The notes under the pieces are model-generated. The model was not told the DNA's origin, searched no databases, and worked only from the letters and a program-made list of their open reading frames with translations. A stretch of 64,000 nucleotides of DNA from Streptosporangium sp. NBC_01495 (GTDB lineage: Bacteria > Actinomycetota > Actinomycetes > Streptosporangiales > Streptosporangiaceae), in assembly GCF_036250735.1 (NCBI RefSeq), contig NZ_CP109430.1, positions 8,990,001-9,054,000 on the forward strand. The letters are read 5' to 3'. This document shows positions 25,583 through 33,810 of this stretch, piece by piece. How positions within the stretch are numbered: the stretch's first letter is position 1; each line of letters opens with the position of its first letter. Position numbers and translations under genes: made by a program.

Positions 25583-26505
25583 TTGGGGTTGGCGCAGTGC
25601 AGCGGGCGCTCGCCGCCGAGGATCCTGACGATGTCCTCGCAGATCATCCGGGTGTGGTTGATCTCGGTGTCGTAGGTCCCGGAGCCCAGGTGCGGGGTGA
25701 GCACCACGTTGTCCATGTCGGCGAGCGGGTGGGCCGGGTCGAGCCACTCCCCGGCGAACCGGTCGAGGGCCGCGCCGCCGAGATGGCCCGCCTTCAGGGC
25801 TCCGACGAGCGCGTCCATGTCGTGCAGGGCCGCGTCCACGGTGTTGACGAAGATCGCTCCGGGCTTCATCGTGGCGAACTCCACCGCGCCGACCAGCCGA
25901 CCGGCCGACGCGGGGGTGTGCACGGAGACGACGTCGGCCTGGGCGAGCAGGACGTCGAGACCGTACCGGTTCTCCGCCGCCTCGGGGTCGTAGACCATGA
26001 CGCGCATGCCCAGCCCCTTCATCCGCCAGGCCACCGCGCGGCCGACCGCCCCGTAACCGATCAGGCCGACGGTCCGGCCCGCGAGCTCCCACGCGCGGTG
26101 CCGCCGGTAGGAGGCCATGCCCCGCCGGATCTCCCGGTCGCCGACCGCCACCCGGCGGGTCACCGCGAGGATCAGGGCGAGGGTGAGCTCGGCGACCGCG
26201 TCGGCGTCGCGGCCGGGGGCGCAGACGATGGGGATGCCCTTCGCCGTGGCGACCGGGAGGTCCACGTTCCCCGCCTCGCTGCGGGCGCAGCCCACCACCA
26301 GCAGGGGAAGGTCCAGGACCGGACCCGCCACCTCGTCGGCCTCGGTGATGAGGATGCGCGAGCCGGTGTCCGCGAGCTGCCGGGCGAGCTCGGCCGCCTG
26401 GTGGGGACGGTGGTCGGCCGGGTCGTAGTGGACGTCGATCAGCTCTCTCAGGCGGTTCCACTCCTGACCCCGCATCGGCGCCAGTACGAGTGCTCGTGGT
26501 TTCAC
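25570..26505 (-). CDS. D-isomer 2-hydroxyacid dehydrogenase-like protein with altered active site
   Basis: The product (311 residues) has the family's two-domain layout: Rossmann loop GLIGYGAVGRAVAWR (about residue 148), the SVHTPAS stretch, and the C-terminal TPHLGSG with the catalytic histidine. The glutamate is represented by LDRFAGEW. The active-site arginine motif, normally N-x-A-R-G, reads NTVDAA here, so the arginine that binds the carboxylate is an aspartate (residue about 224). The enzyme may have changed substrate or lost activity. GTG 26505 follows GGAGG by 4 nt. Neighbouring genes give no pathway clue. Confidence 0.75.
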   Translation of the reverse strand: MKPRALVLAPMRGQEWNRLRELIDVHYDPADHRPHQAAELARQLADTGSRILITEADEVAGPVLDLPLLVVGCARSEAGNVDLPVATAKGIPIVCAPGRDADAVAELTLALILAVTRRVAVGDREIRRGMASYRRHRAWELAGRTVGLIGYGAVGRAVAWRMKGLGMRVMVYDPEAAENRYGLDVLLAQADVVSVHTPASAGRLVGAVEFATMKPGAIFVNTVDAALHDMDALVGALKAGHLGGAALDRFAGEWLDPAHPLADMDNVVLTPHLGSGTYDTEINHTRMICEDIVRILGGERPLHCANPNFQE

Positions 26506-26619
26506 CGCGCCTCCTTTTTCAGGAAATTTTGGTATCTGGGAGCTTTCCACGAACATCACGATCGGTCTCGACAGTGACCGGACCGTCATCAACCGACCCA
26601 CTCACCACATGGAAGGCGG

Positions 26620-27957
26620 CTACGCGGCGGAGAGGGCGTCGACCGGCCGAATGCGAAGGGCTCCCACGGCCGTCGGCACCGTGGCCAGCACGACCAGCAC
26701 AAAGGCGCCGACGACGATGGCGAGGTACATCCACGCCGGGCCGGACGCGATCGGCGATCCGGTTTTGACCAGGCTGTACGGCACCGTCGTGGCCGCCGCC
26801 GCGACGGTGCCCAGCACGACGGCGATGGTGGCGGTCACGACGGCCTCGACGGTCACCATCCTCAGCACCTGACCACGGGTCGCGGCGGACAACCGCAGGA
26901 GGCCGAACTCGCGGCGTCTCCGGCGAGTGGCCGCCACCAGCGTGTTGACCACCACGATCGCCGAGAATCCGATGATCATGATGACGATCAGGTAGTTCAC
27001 CGGGGCGAGTTGCCCGCTGACATCACCAGCGACGATGGGACCCCGGTGGGTGCTGTCCTCCGTGCTCTGCATGTAGAGGGTTCCGGCCGCGATGCCGACC
27101 AGGAGTATCAGCGGGGACGCCACGTTGGCGCTGTGCCTCGCCCGCGTGTGGGTGTTGCGGGCGGCCAGCCGGGCGGTGGCTCCGATCCGGGCGTCACAGA
27201 ACCATCTGACAGGCCTCACGGCCGCCGGGCTGAGCAGGGCGAGCCCGACCGCGACGGCGACGCCCGCCGGGCCCGCGGTGCTGGAGAGCAGCGGGCCGTT
27301 CGCCATGAAGAGGGTCGCCGTCGCCAGGCTCAGGCCGACGACCAGCAGCCCCGTACCGCTGATCGCCCGAATGCGGGTGAGAGACCGGGCCGGCGACGGC
27401 GTCGCCTCGGTCAGTGCGCGCACGGGCGGAATGGACGCGGCTCGCCCACTGGAGATCAGGGCGGCGCCGATCGCGGCGAGCAGGGAGGTGCCCGCGCCGA
27501 TCGCGACGCAGAGGCCGCCCGCGTTCAGCTCGGTGGGAGCGCTGACCAGGCCGCCGTCGACCAACCGCCCGAGGATGACCGTACCGAGCGCGATACCGGG
27601 CAGCAGGCCCGCGGCGACCGCCGGCAGCGCCACGATCACCGTCTCCAGCACGACGCTCTGCCGGATCTGCCGCGGGGTGGCGGCGATCGACCGTAACAGC
27701 GCGAGCTCCTGCTCACGATGCTGGATCGTCAGAGAAACGGTGGAGACCACGCCGAAAGCCACGATCGCCACCGTCCACCCACCCAAGATGGCGGGCAGCA
27801 TGACCAGGAAACCGGCGCTGTGACCGGTTTCCAGACCGGTCTCCAGCAGGCCCGCGAACGCGGTGAGCAGTGCGGTGCCGGCCGTCATCACGGCGGCCGA
27901 GGCGAAGTGCGATCCGAGGTGGGCACGGACCGTGAGGAAGGCCAGTTTCCACATCAT
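26620..27957 (-). CDS. ABC exporter permease, FtsX-like
   Basis: This 445-residue integral membrane protein has about eight hydrophobic helices in the FtsX/MacB arrangement duplicated in tandem: one half with TIQHREQELALLRSIAATPRQIRQSVVLE and the other with AATRRRRREFGLLRLSAATRGQVLRMVTVE, each the cytoplasmic coupling region before a helix. It pairs with the ATPase whose stop overlaps its start (ATGA). Such pairs export drugs, peptides or lipids; the cargo is unknown. The zinc-finger TetR divergent from the ATPase gene is the likely regulator. Confidence 0.88.
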   Translation of the reverse strand: MMWKLAFLTVRAHLGSHFASAAVMTAGTALLTAFAGLLETGLETGHSAGFLVMLPAILGGWTVAIVAFGVVSTVSLTIQHREQELALLRSIAATPRQIRQSVVLETVIVALPAVAAGLLPGIALGTVILGRLVDGGLVSAPTELNAGGLCVAIGAGTSLLAAIGAALISSGRAASIPPVRALTEATPSPARSLTRIRAISGTGLLVVGLSLATATLFMANGPLLSSTAGPAGVAVAVGLALLSPAAVRPVRWFCDARIGATARLAARNTHTRARHSANVASPLILLVGIAAGTLYMQSTEDSTHRGPIVAGDVSGQLAPVNYLIVIMIIGFSAIVVVNTLVAATRRRRREFGLLRLSAATRGQVLRMVTVEAVVTATIAVVLGTVAAAATTVPYSLVKTGSPIASGPAWMYLAIVVGAFVLVVLATVPTAVGALRIRPVDALSAA

Positions 27958-28796
27958 CGGACATCACCGCCCTGGCGGCCCTGCCCCGCGTCCGCCGTCG
28001 CGGCGGATCGGGCCGACGCGGACAGCTGGGCCATTCGCGTGGCCACCGCGCCGGGGTTCGGCCGCGCCATGCTGTCCACGATCCGCCCGTCGGCGAAGAA
28101 CACGACCGTGTCGGCATAGGACGCGGCGACCGGGTCGTGGGTCACCATCACAATCGTCTGGTCGGTCAGGGTCACCGCCTCCCGCAGGATGCCGAGCACC
28201 TCGCCCGCGGCCTGGGTGTCCAGCGCGCCGGTGGGCTCGTCCGCGAAGACGACGGCGGGCTGGGAGAGTACGGCGCGGGCGATGGCCACCCGCTGCTGCT
28301 GGCCGCCGGACAGCTCCGCCGGCCGGTGATCGATCCGGTCGGCGAGCCCCAACCGCGCGAGCAGCGCCCGGATGACCCGCTGATCGGGGTGGCGGCCGGC
28401 GAATTCGAGGGGGAGCGCCACGTTCTGCGCCACCGTCAGCGTCGGCACGAGGTTGAACGACTGGAAGATGAACCCCATGCGGTTGCGCCGCAGCCGGGTC
28501 AGCGCCGTTTCGTCGAGGTCACTCAGCTCGTGACCGTCCAGGACCACGGATCCGGAGGTCGGCCGGTCGAGCCCCGCGGCGCAGTGCAGCAGCGTGCTCT
28601 TCCCCGAGCCCGAAGGACCCATCACCGCGGTGAAGGTGGCCCGCGGGACGCGCATCGTGACCCTGTCCAGCGCGGTCACGACGGCATCGCCGTGTCCGTG
28701 GCGCTTGACCACCTCCCGGAGTTCGAGGGCGTGGTCCGACGTTGTGTGCGCCGTTCTTGAATACGCTATACGAGTCATAAATACACCGTACATCAT
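27954..28796 (-). CDS. ABC transporter ATPase (MacB/LolD type)
   Basis: The product (280 residues, or 274 from the second ATG at 28778) has Walker A GPSGSGKST (near residue 62), the Q-loop FIFQSFNLVPTL, signature LSGGQQQR, Walker B VVFADEPTGALD and the switch histidine MVTHDP. The FxFQxFNLxPxLTV pattern is that of MacB/LolD-type exporter ATPases. Neither start has a Shine-Dalgarno, so the mRNA may be leaderless. It overlaps the permease by 4 bp. Confidence 0.9.
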   Translation of the reverse strand: MMYGVFMTRIAYSRTAHTTSDHALELREVVKRHGHGDAVVTALDRVTMRVPRATFTAVMGPSGSGKSTLLHCAAGLDRPTSGSVVLDGHELSDLDETALTRLRRNRMGFIFQSFNLVPTLTVAQNVALPLEFAGRHPDQRVIRALLARLGLADRIDHRPAELSGGQQQRVAIARAVLSQPAVVFADEPTGALDTQAAGEVLGILREAVTLTDQTIVMVTHDPVAASYADTVVFFADGRIVDSMARPNPGAVATRMAQLSASARSAATADAGQGRQGGDVR

Positions 28797-28876
28797 TCAC
28801 GAGCAGGGCGGAATTCAATAGTAAAACCGCAGCTCAATAGGCTATACAGGTTCACCCGTGCGTTCGGCGCTATAAT
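28764..28876. promoter_or_regulatory. Divergent promoter region with three GCTATA boxes and a TATAAT -10
   Basis: Between the ABC and TetR genes are CGCTATAC (28764-28771), GGCTATAC (28840-28847) and GCGCTATAATT (TATAAT at 28871-28876). The last gives a perfect -10 for the plus-strand TetR gene. The repeated GCTATA boxes are candidate repressor sites. Confidence 0.45.
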
Positions 28877-28896
28877 TTCGACACGATCCGAGTTTC

Positions 28897-29823
28897 GTGA
28901 CGAAAATCGAAAGAGGGCCGCCGGAGATGCCGACGTGTGAGATGTGTGGACGGACGTTGCGCCCCGCCGTACGGGGGCGACCGCCGCGATACTGCTCGCG
29001 CGCGTGCCGGGCACGGGCCTACCGGATGCGGGTCTCGGACCGTTCCGCGGTCGACGTCCAACCCGACGTCCAACCCGATGTCCGGCCCGACGTCCGGCCT
29101 GATGCCTCCGTCGACGTCCGGCAGATGCCCAAGGGCGGCGCCAGAGCGGGCATCTCGGAAAGGGCCTTGGATCAGCCGCTCATCGTGCGCACCGCGATCG
29201 AGCTCGCCGACCGTGACGGCGTCGCCGCGGTGTCCATGCGGCGCATCGCCCTGGAGCTCGGGGTAAGCGTGATGTCGCTGTACCGCTATGTCGTGAGCCG
29301 TGAAGAACTCAACGACCTGATGGTGGACACCGTCTTCGGGGAACGGCCGCTGCCCGAACCGGGCCCGGACGGCTGGCGGCCCAAGCTGGAGCTCTCCGCG
29401 CGTGAGGAGTGGGCGCTATACCGAGATCACCCCTGGGTGTCACACCTCGTCGCGGCCACCACCCGGCCGCCGATCGCCCCGAGGCTCATGGCGTACACGG
29501 ACTGGCGCATGCGGGCCGTGGACGGCCACCGTCTGGACTTCGCCACCATGGTTCAGATCGCCATCATGATAGGCACGTACCTGCAGAGCGCGGCCATGCC
29601 CCTCGCCCAGGAAACGCAGGCGGCGCGGACCACCCAGCACACCCGGCAGCAGTGGGCGGACGCCCGGCAGGACACGCTCCATCGCACCCTGCGCGCGGCG
29701 CGACTTCCCATGGTGTCGGGGTTCGGCGCCGAGGCGTTTCAGGCGTCCGAGCCGGAGAACATCTTCGAGTTCGGCCTTCACCGCATGCTCGACGGCATCG
29801 CCACCCTGATCGAACAGGCCTGA
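28897..29823 (+). CDS. TetR-family regulator with N-terminal zinc-finger-like segment
   Basis: The product (308 residues from GTG 28897, or 298 from ATG 28927) opens with a four-cysteine motif, CEMCG then YCSRACRARAYR, a CxxC...CxxxC zinc-finger-like segment as found in short actinobacterial DNA-binding proteins. A low-complexity spacer of VQPDV/VRPDV pentapeptides follows. From about residue 85 comes a TetR helix-turn-helix (MRRIALELGVSVMSLYRYVVSREEL) and a TetR_C_1-type ligand domain. The TATAAT at 28871 places the transcript start near 28883. It probably controls the divergent ABC exporter. Confidence 0.8.
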   Translation: MTKIERGPPEMPTCEMCGRTLRPAVRGRPPRYCSRACRARAYRMRVSDRSAVDVQPDVQPDVRPDVRPDASVDVRQMPKGGARAGISERALDQPLIVRTAIELADRDGVAAVSMRRIALELGVSVMSLYRYVVSREELNDLMVDTVFGERPLPEPGPDGWRPKLELSAREEWALYRDHPWVSHLVAATTRPPIAPRLMAYTDWRMRAVDGHRLDFATMVQIAIMIGTYLQSAAMPLAQETQAARTTQHTRQQWADARQDTLHRTLRAARLPMVSGFGAEAFQASEPENIFEFGLHRMLDGIATLIEQA

Positions 29824-29887
29824 CCGCCCGGCGCCGACCGGGCGGCGGGGGCCCGCCGATCGGTGGCCGGGCCCGGGGACCCGCCGG

Positions 29888-30193
29888 TCAGTGTTCGCCG
29901 CGAGCGGGGACGCCGAGGGCGGCGCAGGCGTCACGGTAGAGGCGGACGACCTCCATACGGACCTGGGCACGTTCGGTCAGCGTGGTGCTCCAGGGAACGC
30001 GGACCGTGACGTCCCGTCCGCCGACCACGGCGGCGAACTCGATCGCCTCGGCGTCGACGCCGGTCGTCGTCGCGCCGGTGGCCTCGGGCTGCCCGCCCAG
30101 CCCCTTGCAGATCAGCAGCGCGTCATCGGCGTGGTCGTCGTTCATGTGGCGCTTGATGGCCTCGACCACGTCGGGGGTGAAAGGGGTGCTCAT
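29888..30193 (-). CDS. DUF2470 domain protein
   Basis: The 101-residue product is a stand-alone DUF2470 domain (PF10615): VVEAIKRHMNDDHADDALLICKG near the N-terminus is characteristic (the NxDHxDx signature) and the C-terminal helix ends the fold. This domain also forms the C-terminal part of HugZ-like haem-degrading proteins, where it may take part in haem handling; single-domain forms are uncharacterised. ATG 30193 (MSTPFTPD) is preferred. It lies beside a haem-protein nitrobindin gene on the same strand. Confidence 0.8.
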   Translation of the reverse strand: MSTPFTPDVVEAIKRHMNDDHADDALLICKGLGGQPEATGATTTGVDAEAIEFAAVVGGRDVTVRVPWSTTLTERAQVRMEVVRLYRDACAALGVPARGEH

Positions 30194-30321
30194 GCCCCAG
30201 AGCGTAGCCAGCGCCCCGCCCCACCCGGCCTCGGGCACCGGTCAGGGACCCCGGCCCCGGCCTCACCCGGCACCGGACGCGCACCCTGACACCCCGGCTC
30301 ACCCGCCGCCGGGGACGGACC

Positions 30322-30831
30322 TCACTCCGCGTCGGGTACGAAGTCACCGACCCGCTTGAGCTCGGCCGAGATGTGGGACTGGAGCGGCTGCCCCATGGCG
30401 GCCATGTCGTACGCCCACATCAGGTTGCCGTTGACCAGGCCGTAGAGGCGGTGGCCCGCGGTGTACTCCTTGGCGGTCGCGGTGCGGGCCACCACGTCGG
30501 TCTGGAGCTCGATCTTGTTGAAGACCACCTCGCCGACGTAGATCTCCACGATGCCGGTGGGGTGTGACAGGCACACCTCAAGCTGGCGGCCGGGGAGCTG
30601 GCGCCAGAAACCGGTCTCGGTGCCCAGCGGGCGCACCTTGTCGCCCGCCTCGTCGAGCAGCCAGGTGCGGCTGCTGTAGGTCAGGAACGGCTTGCCGTTG
30701 TGACCGAAGACGATCTCCTGGCCGAAGTTGAAACTCTCGATCGTCGGATATCCCCCGACCCCCGCGCCTTCCCATCGACCCACGAGGAAGGCGATCGGCT
30801 CAAGATCGGGATGCAGTTCGGGAACGTCCAT
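30322..30831 (-). CDS. Nitrobindin-like haem protein / peroxynitrite isomerase
   Basis: This 169-residue protein belongs to the nitrobindin family (DUF1794, PF08768): a 10-stranded beta-barrel that binds ferric haem. Signatures are FLVGRWEGAGVGGYPTIE (about residues 17-34), ETGFWR, and C-terminal QSHISAELKRV with the likely proximal histidine. Family members bind NO and isomerise peroxynitrite to nitrate. ATG 30831 fits the start, with the DsrE-like gene divergent 68 bp away. Downstream is DUF2470, suggesting a small haem or stress group. Confidence 0.88.
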   Translation of the reverse strand: MDVPELHPDLEPIAFLVGRWEGAGVGGYPTIESFNFGQEIVFGHNGKPFLTYSSRTWLLDEAGDKVRPLGTETGFWRQLPGRQLEVCLSHPTGIVEIYVGEVVFNKIELQTDVVARTATAKEYTAGHRLYGLVNGNLMWAYDMAAMGQPLQSHISAELKRVGDFVPDAE

Positions 30832-30898
30832 GGAAACGAGCCTAGAGCCGCTCCGATATGGTTCGCGCCGGTGACACCGGGACACATAGGCTGCGAAC

Positions 30899-31261
30899 AT
30901 GGCACGATCACTGGTGATCAAGGTTACCGCAGGCGAAGACTCACCCGAGCGCTGCAATCAGGCGTTCACGGTGGCCGCGGCGGCGTTGGCGAGCGGGGTC
31001 CCCGTCTCGCTCTGGCTGACGGGCGAGTCCGCCTGGTTCGCCCTTCCCGGCCGGGCGAAGGAGTTCACCCTCCCGCACGCGGCCCAGCTCGGCGACCTGC
31101 TCGACGCGGTGCTCGCGGGCGGCACGGTGACGCTGTGCACGCAGTGCGCGGCCCGGCGGGACATCACGGTCGACGACGTGATCGAGGGCATACGCATCGC
31201 GGGCGCCTCCACCTTCGTGGAGGAGGTCCTGGGCGAGGGCGTCCAGGCCCTCGTCTACTGA
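30899..31261 (+). CDS. DsrE-family small protein
   Basis: The 120-residue product has the DsrE/YchN fold layout: a beta strand LVIKVTAGEDSPERCNQAF with the phosphate-like loop, a hydrophobic strand VSLWLTGESAW, and a CTQCAARRD motif (about residues 81-84) where YchN-type proteins carry the active cysteine. Proteins of the family take part in sulfur relay; the specific partner is not apparent. It is followed by a long tandem-repeat spacer. Confidence 0.75.
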   Translation: MARSLVIKVTAGEDSPERCNQAFTVAAAALASGVPVSLWLTGESAWFALPGRAKEFTLPHAAQLGDLLDAVLAGGTVTLCTQCAARRDITVDDVIEGIRIAGASTFVEEVLGEGVQALVY

Positions 31262-31349
31262 GAGACCACCGGAACACCCGCCCACCGAACCCTCGGCCGT
31301 CGAGCCACCGGCCGCCTGGCAAGGCCGGGCAGCCGGTCTCCCGCGCCGC

Positions 31350-31466
31350 TGAGACGCCTCCGCCGGTGAGACGCTCCCGCCACGAGGCGCCCCGCCGGTA
31401 GGACGTCTCTGTCAGTGAGACACTCCCGCCGGTGAGCCGCCCCTGCCGGTGAGACATCCCCGCCGG
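31350..31466. repeat. 17-bp tandem repeat, about seven units
   Basis: Units follow TGAGACNNNCCCGCCGG, with one 15-bp unit: starts at 31350, 31367, 31384, 31399, 31416, 31433 and 31450. It lies between the DsrE-like gene and gatD, both ending towards it, so it may be a transcription-end spacer. Confidence 0.8.
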
Positions 31467-31482
31467 CGGGGGCGACACCTGG

Positions 31483-32199
31483 TCAGTGGGGCAGCACCGC
31501 GGCCAGGCGCTCCTCTCGGAGACGGTCGAACCAGGCGTCGTCGATCGGCGGCAGCTGGGCACCCACCGCCCAGGTGAGCAGCAGGTCGGCGAGGCCGGGG
31601 TTACGGGCGAGCGCGGGACCGTGCAGATAGGTGCCGACGATCTTGCCGGTGTAGCAGCCCTCGGTGCCGTCGCCGTTGCCGACGCCGACCGCCGTACGCG
31701 CCAGCGGCCGGATCCCAGCCCCGAGCCGGGTGACGCCCATGTGGTTCTCGAAGCCGGTCAGCGTCGGGATGCCGAGCGCCGGGTCCGCCTCCCCCGCCAG
31801 CTCGCCGACGGCCCGGCCCTGGCCGCGCCCGCTGGAGATGTCGATCAGGCCGATGCCGTCGACCGGCTGGCCCTCCTCGCCGCCGAACGTGGTGCCGATG
31901 ATCTGGTAGCCCGCGCACACGGCCAGCAGGGCCGCGCCCCGCTGGATGGCCCGATGCAGGCCGCCGTCGCGCCGGAGCCGCTCGGAGGCCAGGATCTGCG
32001 GCCGGTCCTCGCCGCCGCCGATGAGGTAGATGTCACCGCCCTCGGGAACCGGGTCGGCCGAGCGCACGTGCACGGTCTCGACCGGGATGCCCCGGCGCTG
32101 GGCGCGCTGCTCCAGGACCAGGACGTTGCCCTGGTCGCCGTACGTGCTCAATAGGTCCGGATAAATCCAGACAAGGCGCAGGGCGCTGTCAGACTGCAC
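31483..32199 (-). CDS. gatD: Lipid II isoglutaminyl synthase, glutaminase subunit
   Basis: This 238-residue class I glutamine amidotransferase-like protein has LIGGGEDRPQ, the nucleophile in AVCAGYQ (Cys95) and GTYLHGPAL with the catalytic histidine. It matches GatD, which supplies ammonia to MurT to amidate the D-glutamate of lipid II. It starts inside the end of murT (11-bp overlap), the standard arrangement in Gram-positive bacteria. Essential cell-wall function. Confidence 0.93.
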   Translation of the reverse strand: MQSDSALRLVWIYPDLLSTYGDQGNVLVLEQRAQRRGIPVETVHVRSADPVPEGGDIYLIGGGEDRPQILASERLRRDGGLHRAIQRGAALLAVCAGYQIIGTTFGGEEGQPVDGIGLIDISSGRGQGRAVGELAGEADPALGIPTLTGFENHMGVTRLGAGIRPLARTAVGVGNGDGTEGCYTGKIVGTYLHGPALARNPGLADLLLTWAVGAQLPPIDDAWFDRLREERLAAVLPH

Positions 32200-33475
32200 G
32201 ACCGAACTCCGATCGGATCTGCTGGAAGGCGGTGTAGTTGGCGATCACGTCGACCTTGCCCGACGGTTGCGCGGCGAGCGCCTGTTCGAACGAGTTCGCC
32301 AGCTGGAACGGCACGTCGGCCACGTCCAGCCGGAGCGCGAGGTCGAGCCGCCGCTCACCGGCCACGAAGACCGGCCTGCCGCGCAGCACGCGGTAGTCGA
32401 CGTCCCACAGCCACGAGGTGTCGCGGCCGTCGGGCCCCTGGGCGTTGACCGAGAGGATCACCGGAAGCGAGGTGTCGAGCACGTCGAACGCCTCCAGCCA
32501 TCCGGCCGGGTTCTTGGCGAGCAGCAGCCGGGCGTGCCGGCCGTCGCGTTCCACCGTGGTGTATCGGCCGGCGACCGACCTGACCTCGCGCAGCCGGGGC
32601 AGCGCCCGCTCGACCGGCAGGCCGAACACCTCGGCGGTGGCCAGCGCGATCGCCGCGTTGGCCCGGTTGGCGCGCCCGGGGAGCTGGATGTCGAGCACCC
32701 AGCGCTGCCCGCGCGGGTCGATCACCGCGTCGTCGTCGAGGATCCAGGACGGCTCGGGCCGCCGGAAGGTGCACTCGCGGCAGGCCCAGTCGTTCTCCCC
32801 CGCGCCGGAGGAGGCCCCGGCGCCCATGCTGCCGGGCGGGACGTACTCCATGCCCTTGCGGTCGAGGGGGCCACCGCACTGGGGACAGCACCAGGAGTCC
32901 TCCTTCCACGGCTGCCCCGCCGAGACCCAGGTGACCGAGGCGGCGGTGGAGGCGCCCCAGGTCACCAGCGGGTCGTCGGCGTTGGCGATCACGTGGGTGT
33001 TCTTCCCGGCCAGCGCCCGCCGCCACTTCTGGGCGAGCAGCCAGATCTCACCCGCCCGGTCCATCTGGTCGCGGCTGAGGTTCATCAGGCAGATGACCCC
33101 GGCACCGGTGGTGTCGATCACCTCGGGCAGGTATTTCTCGTCGACCTCCAGCACGCCGTACGGGGCGTGCTTGGCCGACGACAGCGCCGAGACGTGCCCT
33201 GCGGGCATGTTGGCGCCGAAGGCGTTGGTGGCGACGTCGCCGAGCTCCGACAGTGCGGAGGTGATCAGGCGGGTCGTCGTGGTCTTGCCGTTGGTGGCGC
33301 TCACCAGCGCGAGCTTGCGGTCGTGCGCGAGCTTGCGCAGCAGGTCGGGCTCCAGGACCAGGCTGACCCGGCCCCCGATCACCGATCCGTCCCCGCGCCC
33401 GGTGACCCGGGACAGGGTCGCGGCCGTCCGGCCGAGAGCGGTGGCGAGCTGCGCCCGCAGCGGAAGCTGAGTCAT
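32189..33475 (-). CDS. murT: Lipid II isoglutaminyl synthase, Mur-ligase subunit
   Basis: The 428-residue Mur-ligase-like protein has the ATP loop ATNGKTTTTR (about residue 61), and an inserted four-cysteine zinc ribbon, CCPQCGG...CRECT (about residues 205-240), that distinguishes MurT from MurE-type ligases. The C-terminal DUF1727 domain contains SLPVILSVNAQGPDGRDTSWLWDVDY. It activates the alpha-carboxylate of D-Glu in lipid II for amidation with GatD. ATG 33475; upstream 335 bp contains direct repeats. Confidence 0.95.
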   Translation of the reverse strand: MTQLPLRAQLATALGRTAATLSRVTGRGDGSVIGGRVSLVLEPDLLRKLAHDRKLALVSATNGKTTTTRLITSALSELGDVATNAFGANMPAGHVSALSSAKHAPYGVLEVDEKYLPEVIDTTGAGVICLMNLSRDQMDRAGEIWLLAQKWRRALAGKNTHVIANADDPLVTWGASTAASVTWVSAGQPWKEDSWCCPQCGGPLDRKGMEYVPPGSMGAGASSGAGENDWACRECTFRRPEPSWILDDDAVIDPRGQRWVLDIQLPGRANRANAAIALATAEVFGLPVERALPRLREVRSVAGRYTTVERDGRHARLLLAKNPAGWLEAFDVLDTSLPVILSVNAQGPDGRDTSWLWDVDYRVLRGRPVFVAGERRLDLALRLDVADVPFQLANSFEQALAAQPSGKVDVIANYTAFQQIRSEFGRAV

Positions 33476-33810
33476 GCCGTCTCCTCGCTTGGCGACCCGT
33501 CGCGGGACGACCCGGCGGCCGACCGGCCCGGCCGCGGGACCGGAATCACCGAATCGTTCATGCCGCAGATCTTAGCCCTGCTTCGGCACCGTCACCCCCG
33601 GCGGCACGTCACACGCACCCCCCGGTGACGGTGAGGTACGGAAGCCCTCGCACCCGGTGCGGGAGCCCCGGGAAGATCCCGAACAAAGCTCACGGAGAAG
33701 CCTCACGCGAAGCTCGTGGGAACGCTCGCCGGAAGCTCACGCGAAGCTCGTGGGAACGCTCACGGAGCGAGTCCTCCTCACCGCCGGGAACAACCCCGGT
33801 CGAACCGCCC
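33476..33810. other. Spacer upstream of murT with direct repeats
   Basis: No gene is supported. A 26-bp sequence CTCACGCGAAGCTCGTGGGA (first 20 bases) occurs at 33702-33727 and again at 33736-33761, a 34-bp period, with related fragments around it. The region should contain the murT/gatD promoter; a TAAGAT -10-like box on the minus strand near 33570 lacks a clear -35. Confidence 0.5.

Noticed and set aside
31350-31466. Possible CRISPR array or rho-utilisation site
   Set aside because: Units are contiguous 17-mers without spacers; nothing supports a rut function.
32267-33628. Plus-strand open frame opposite murT
   Set aside because: It is antisense to a confidently identified gene and shows low-complexity composition only.
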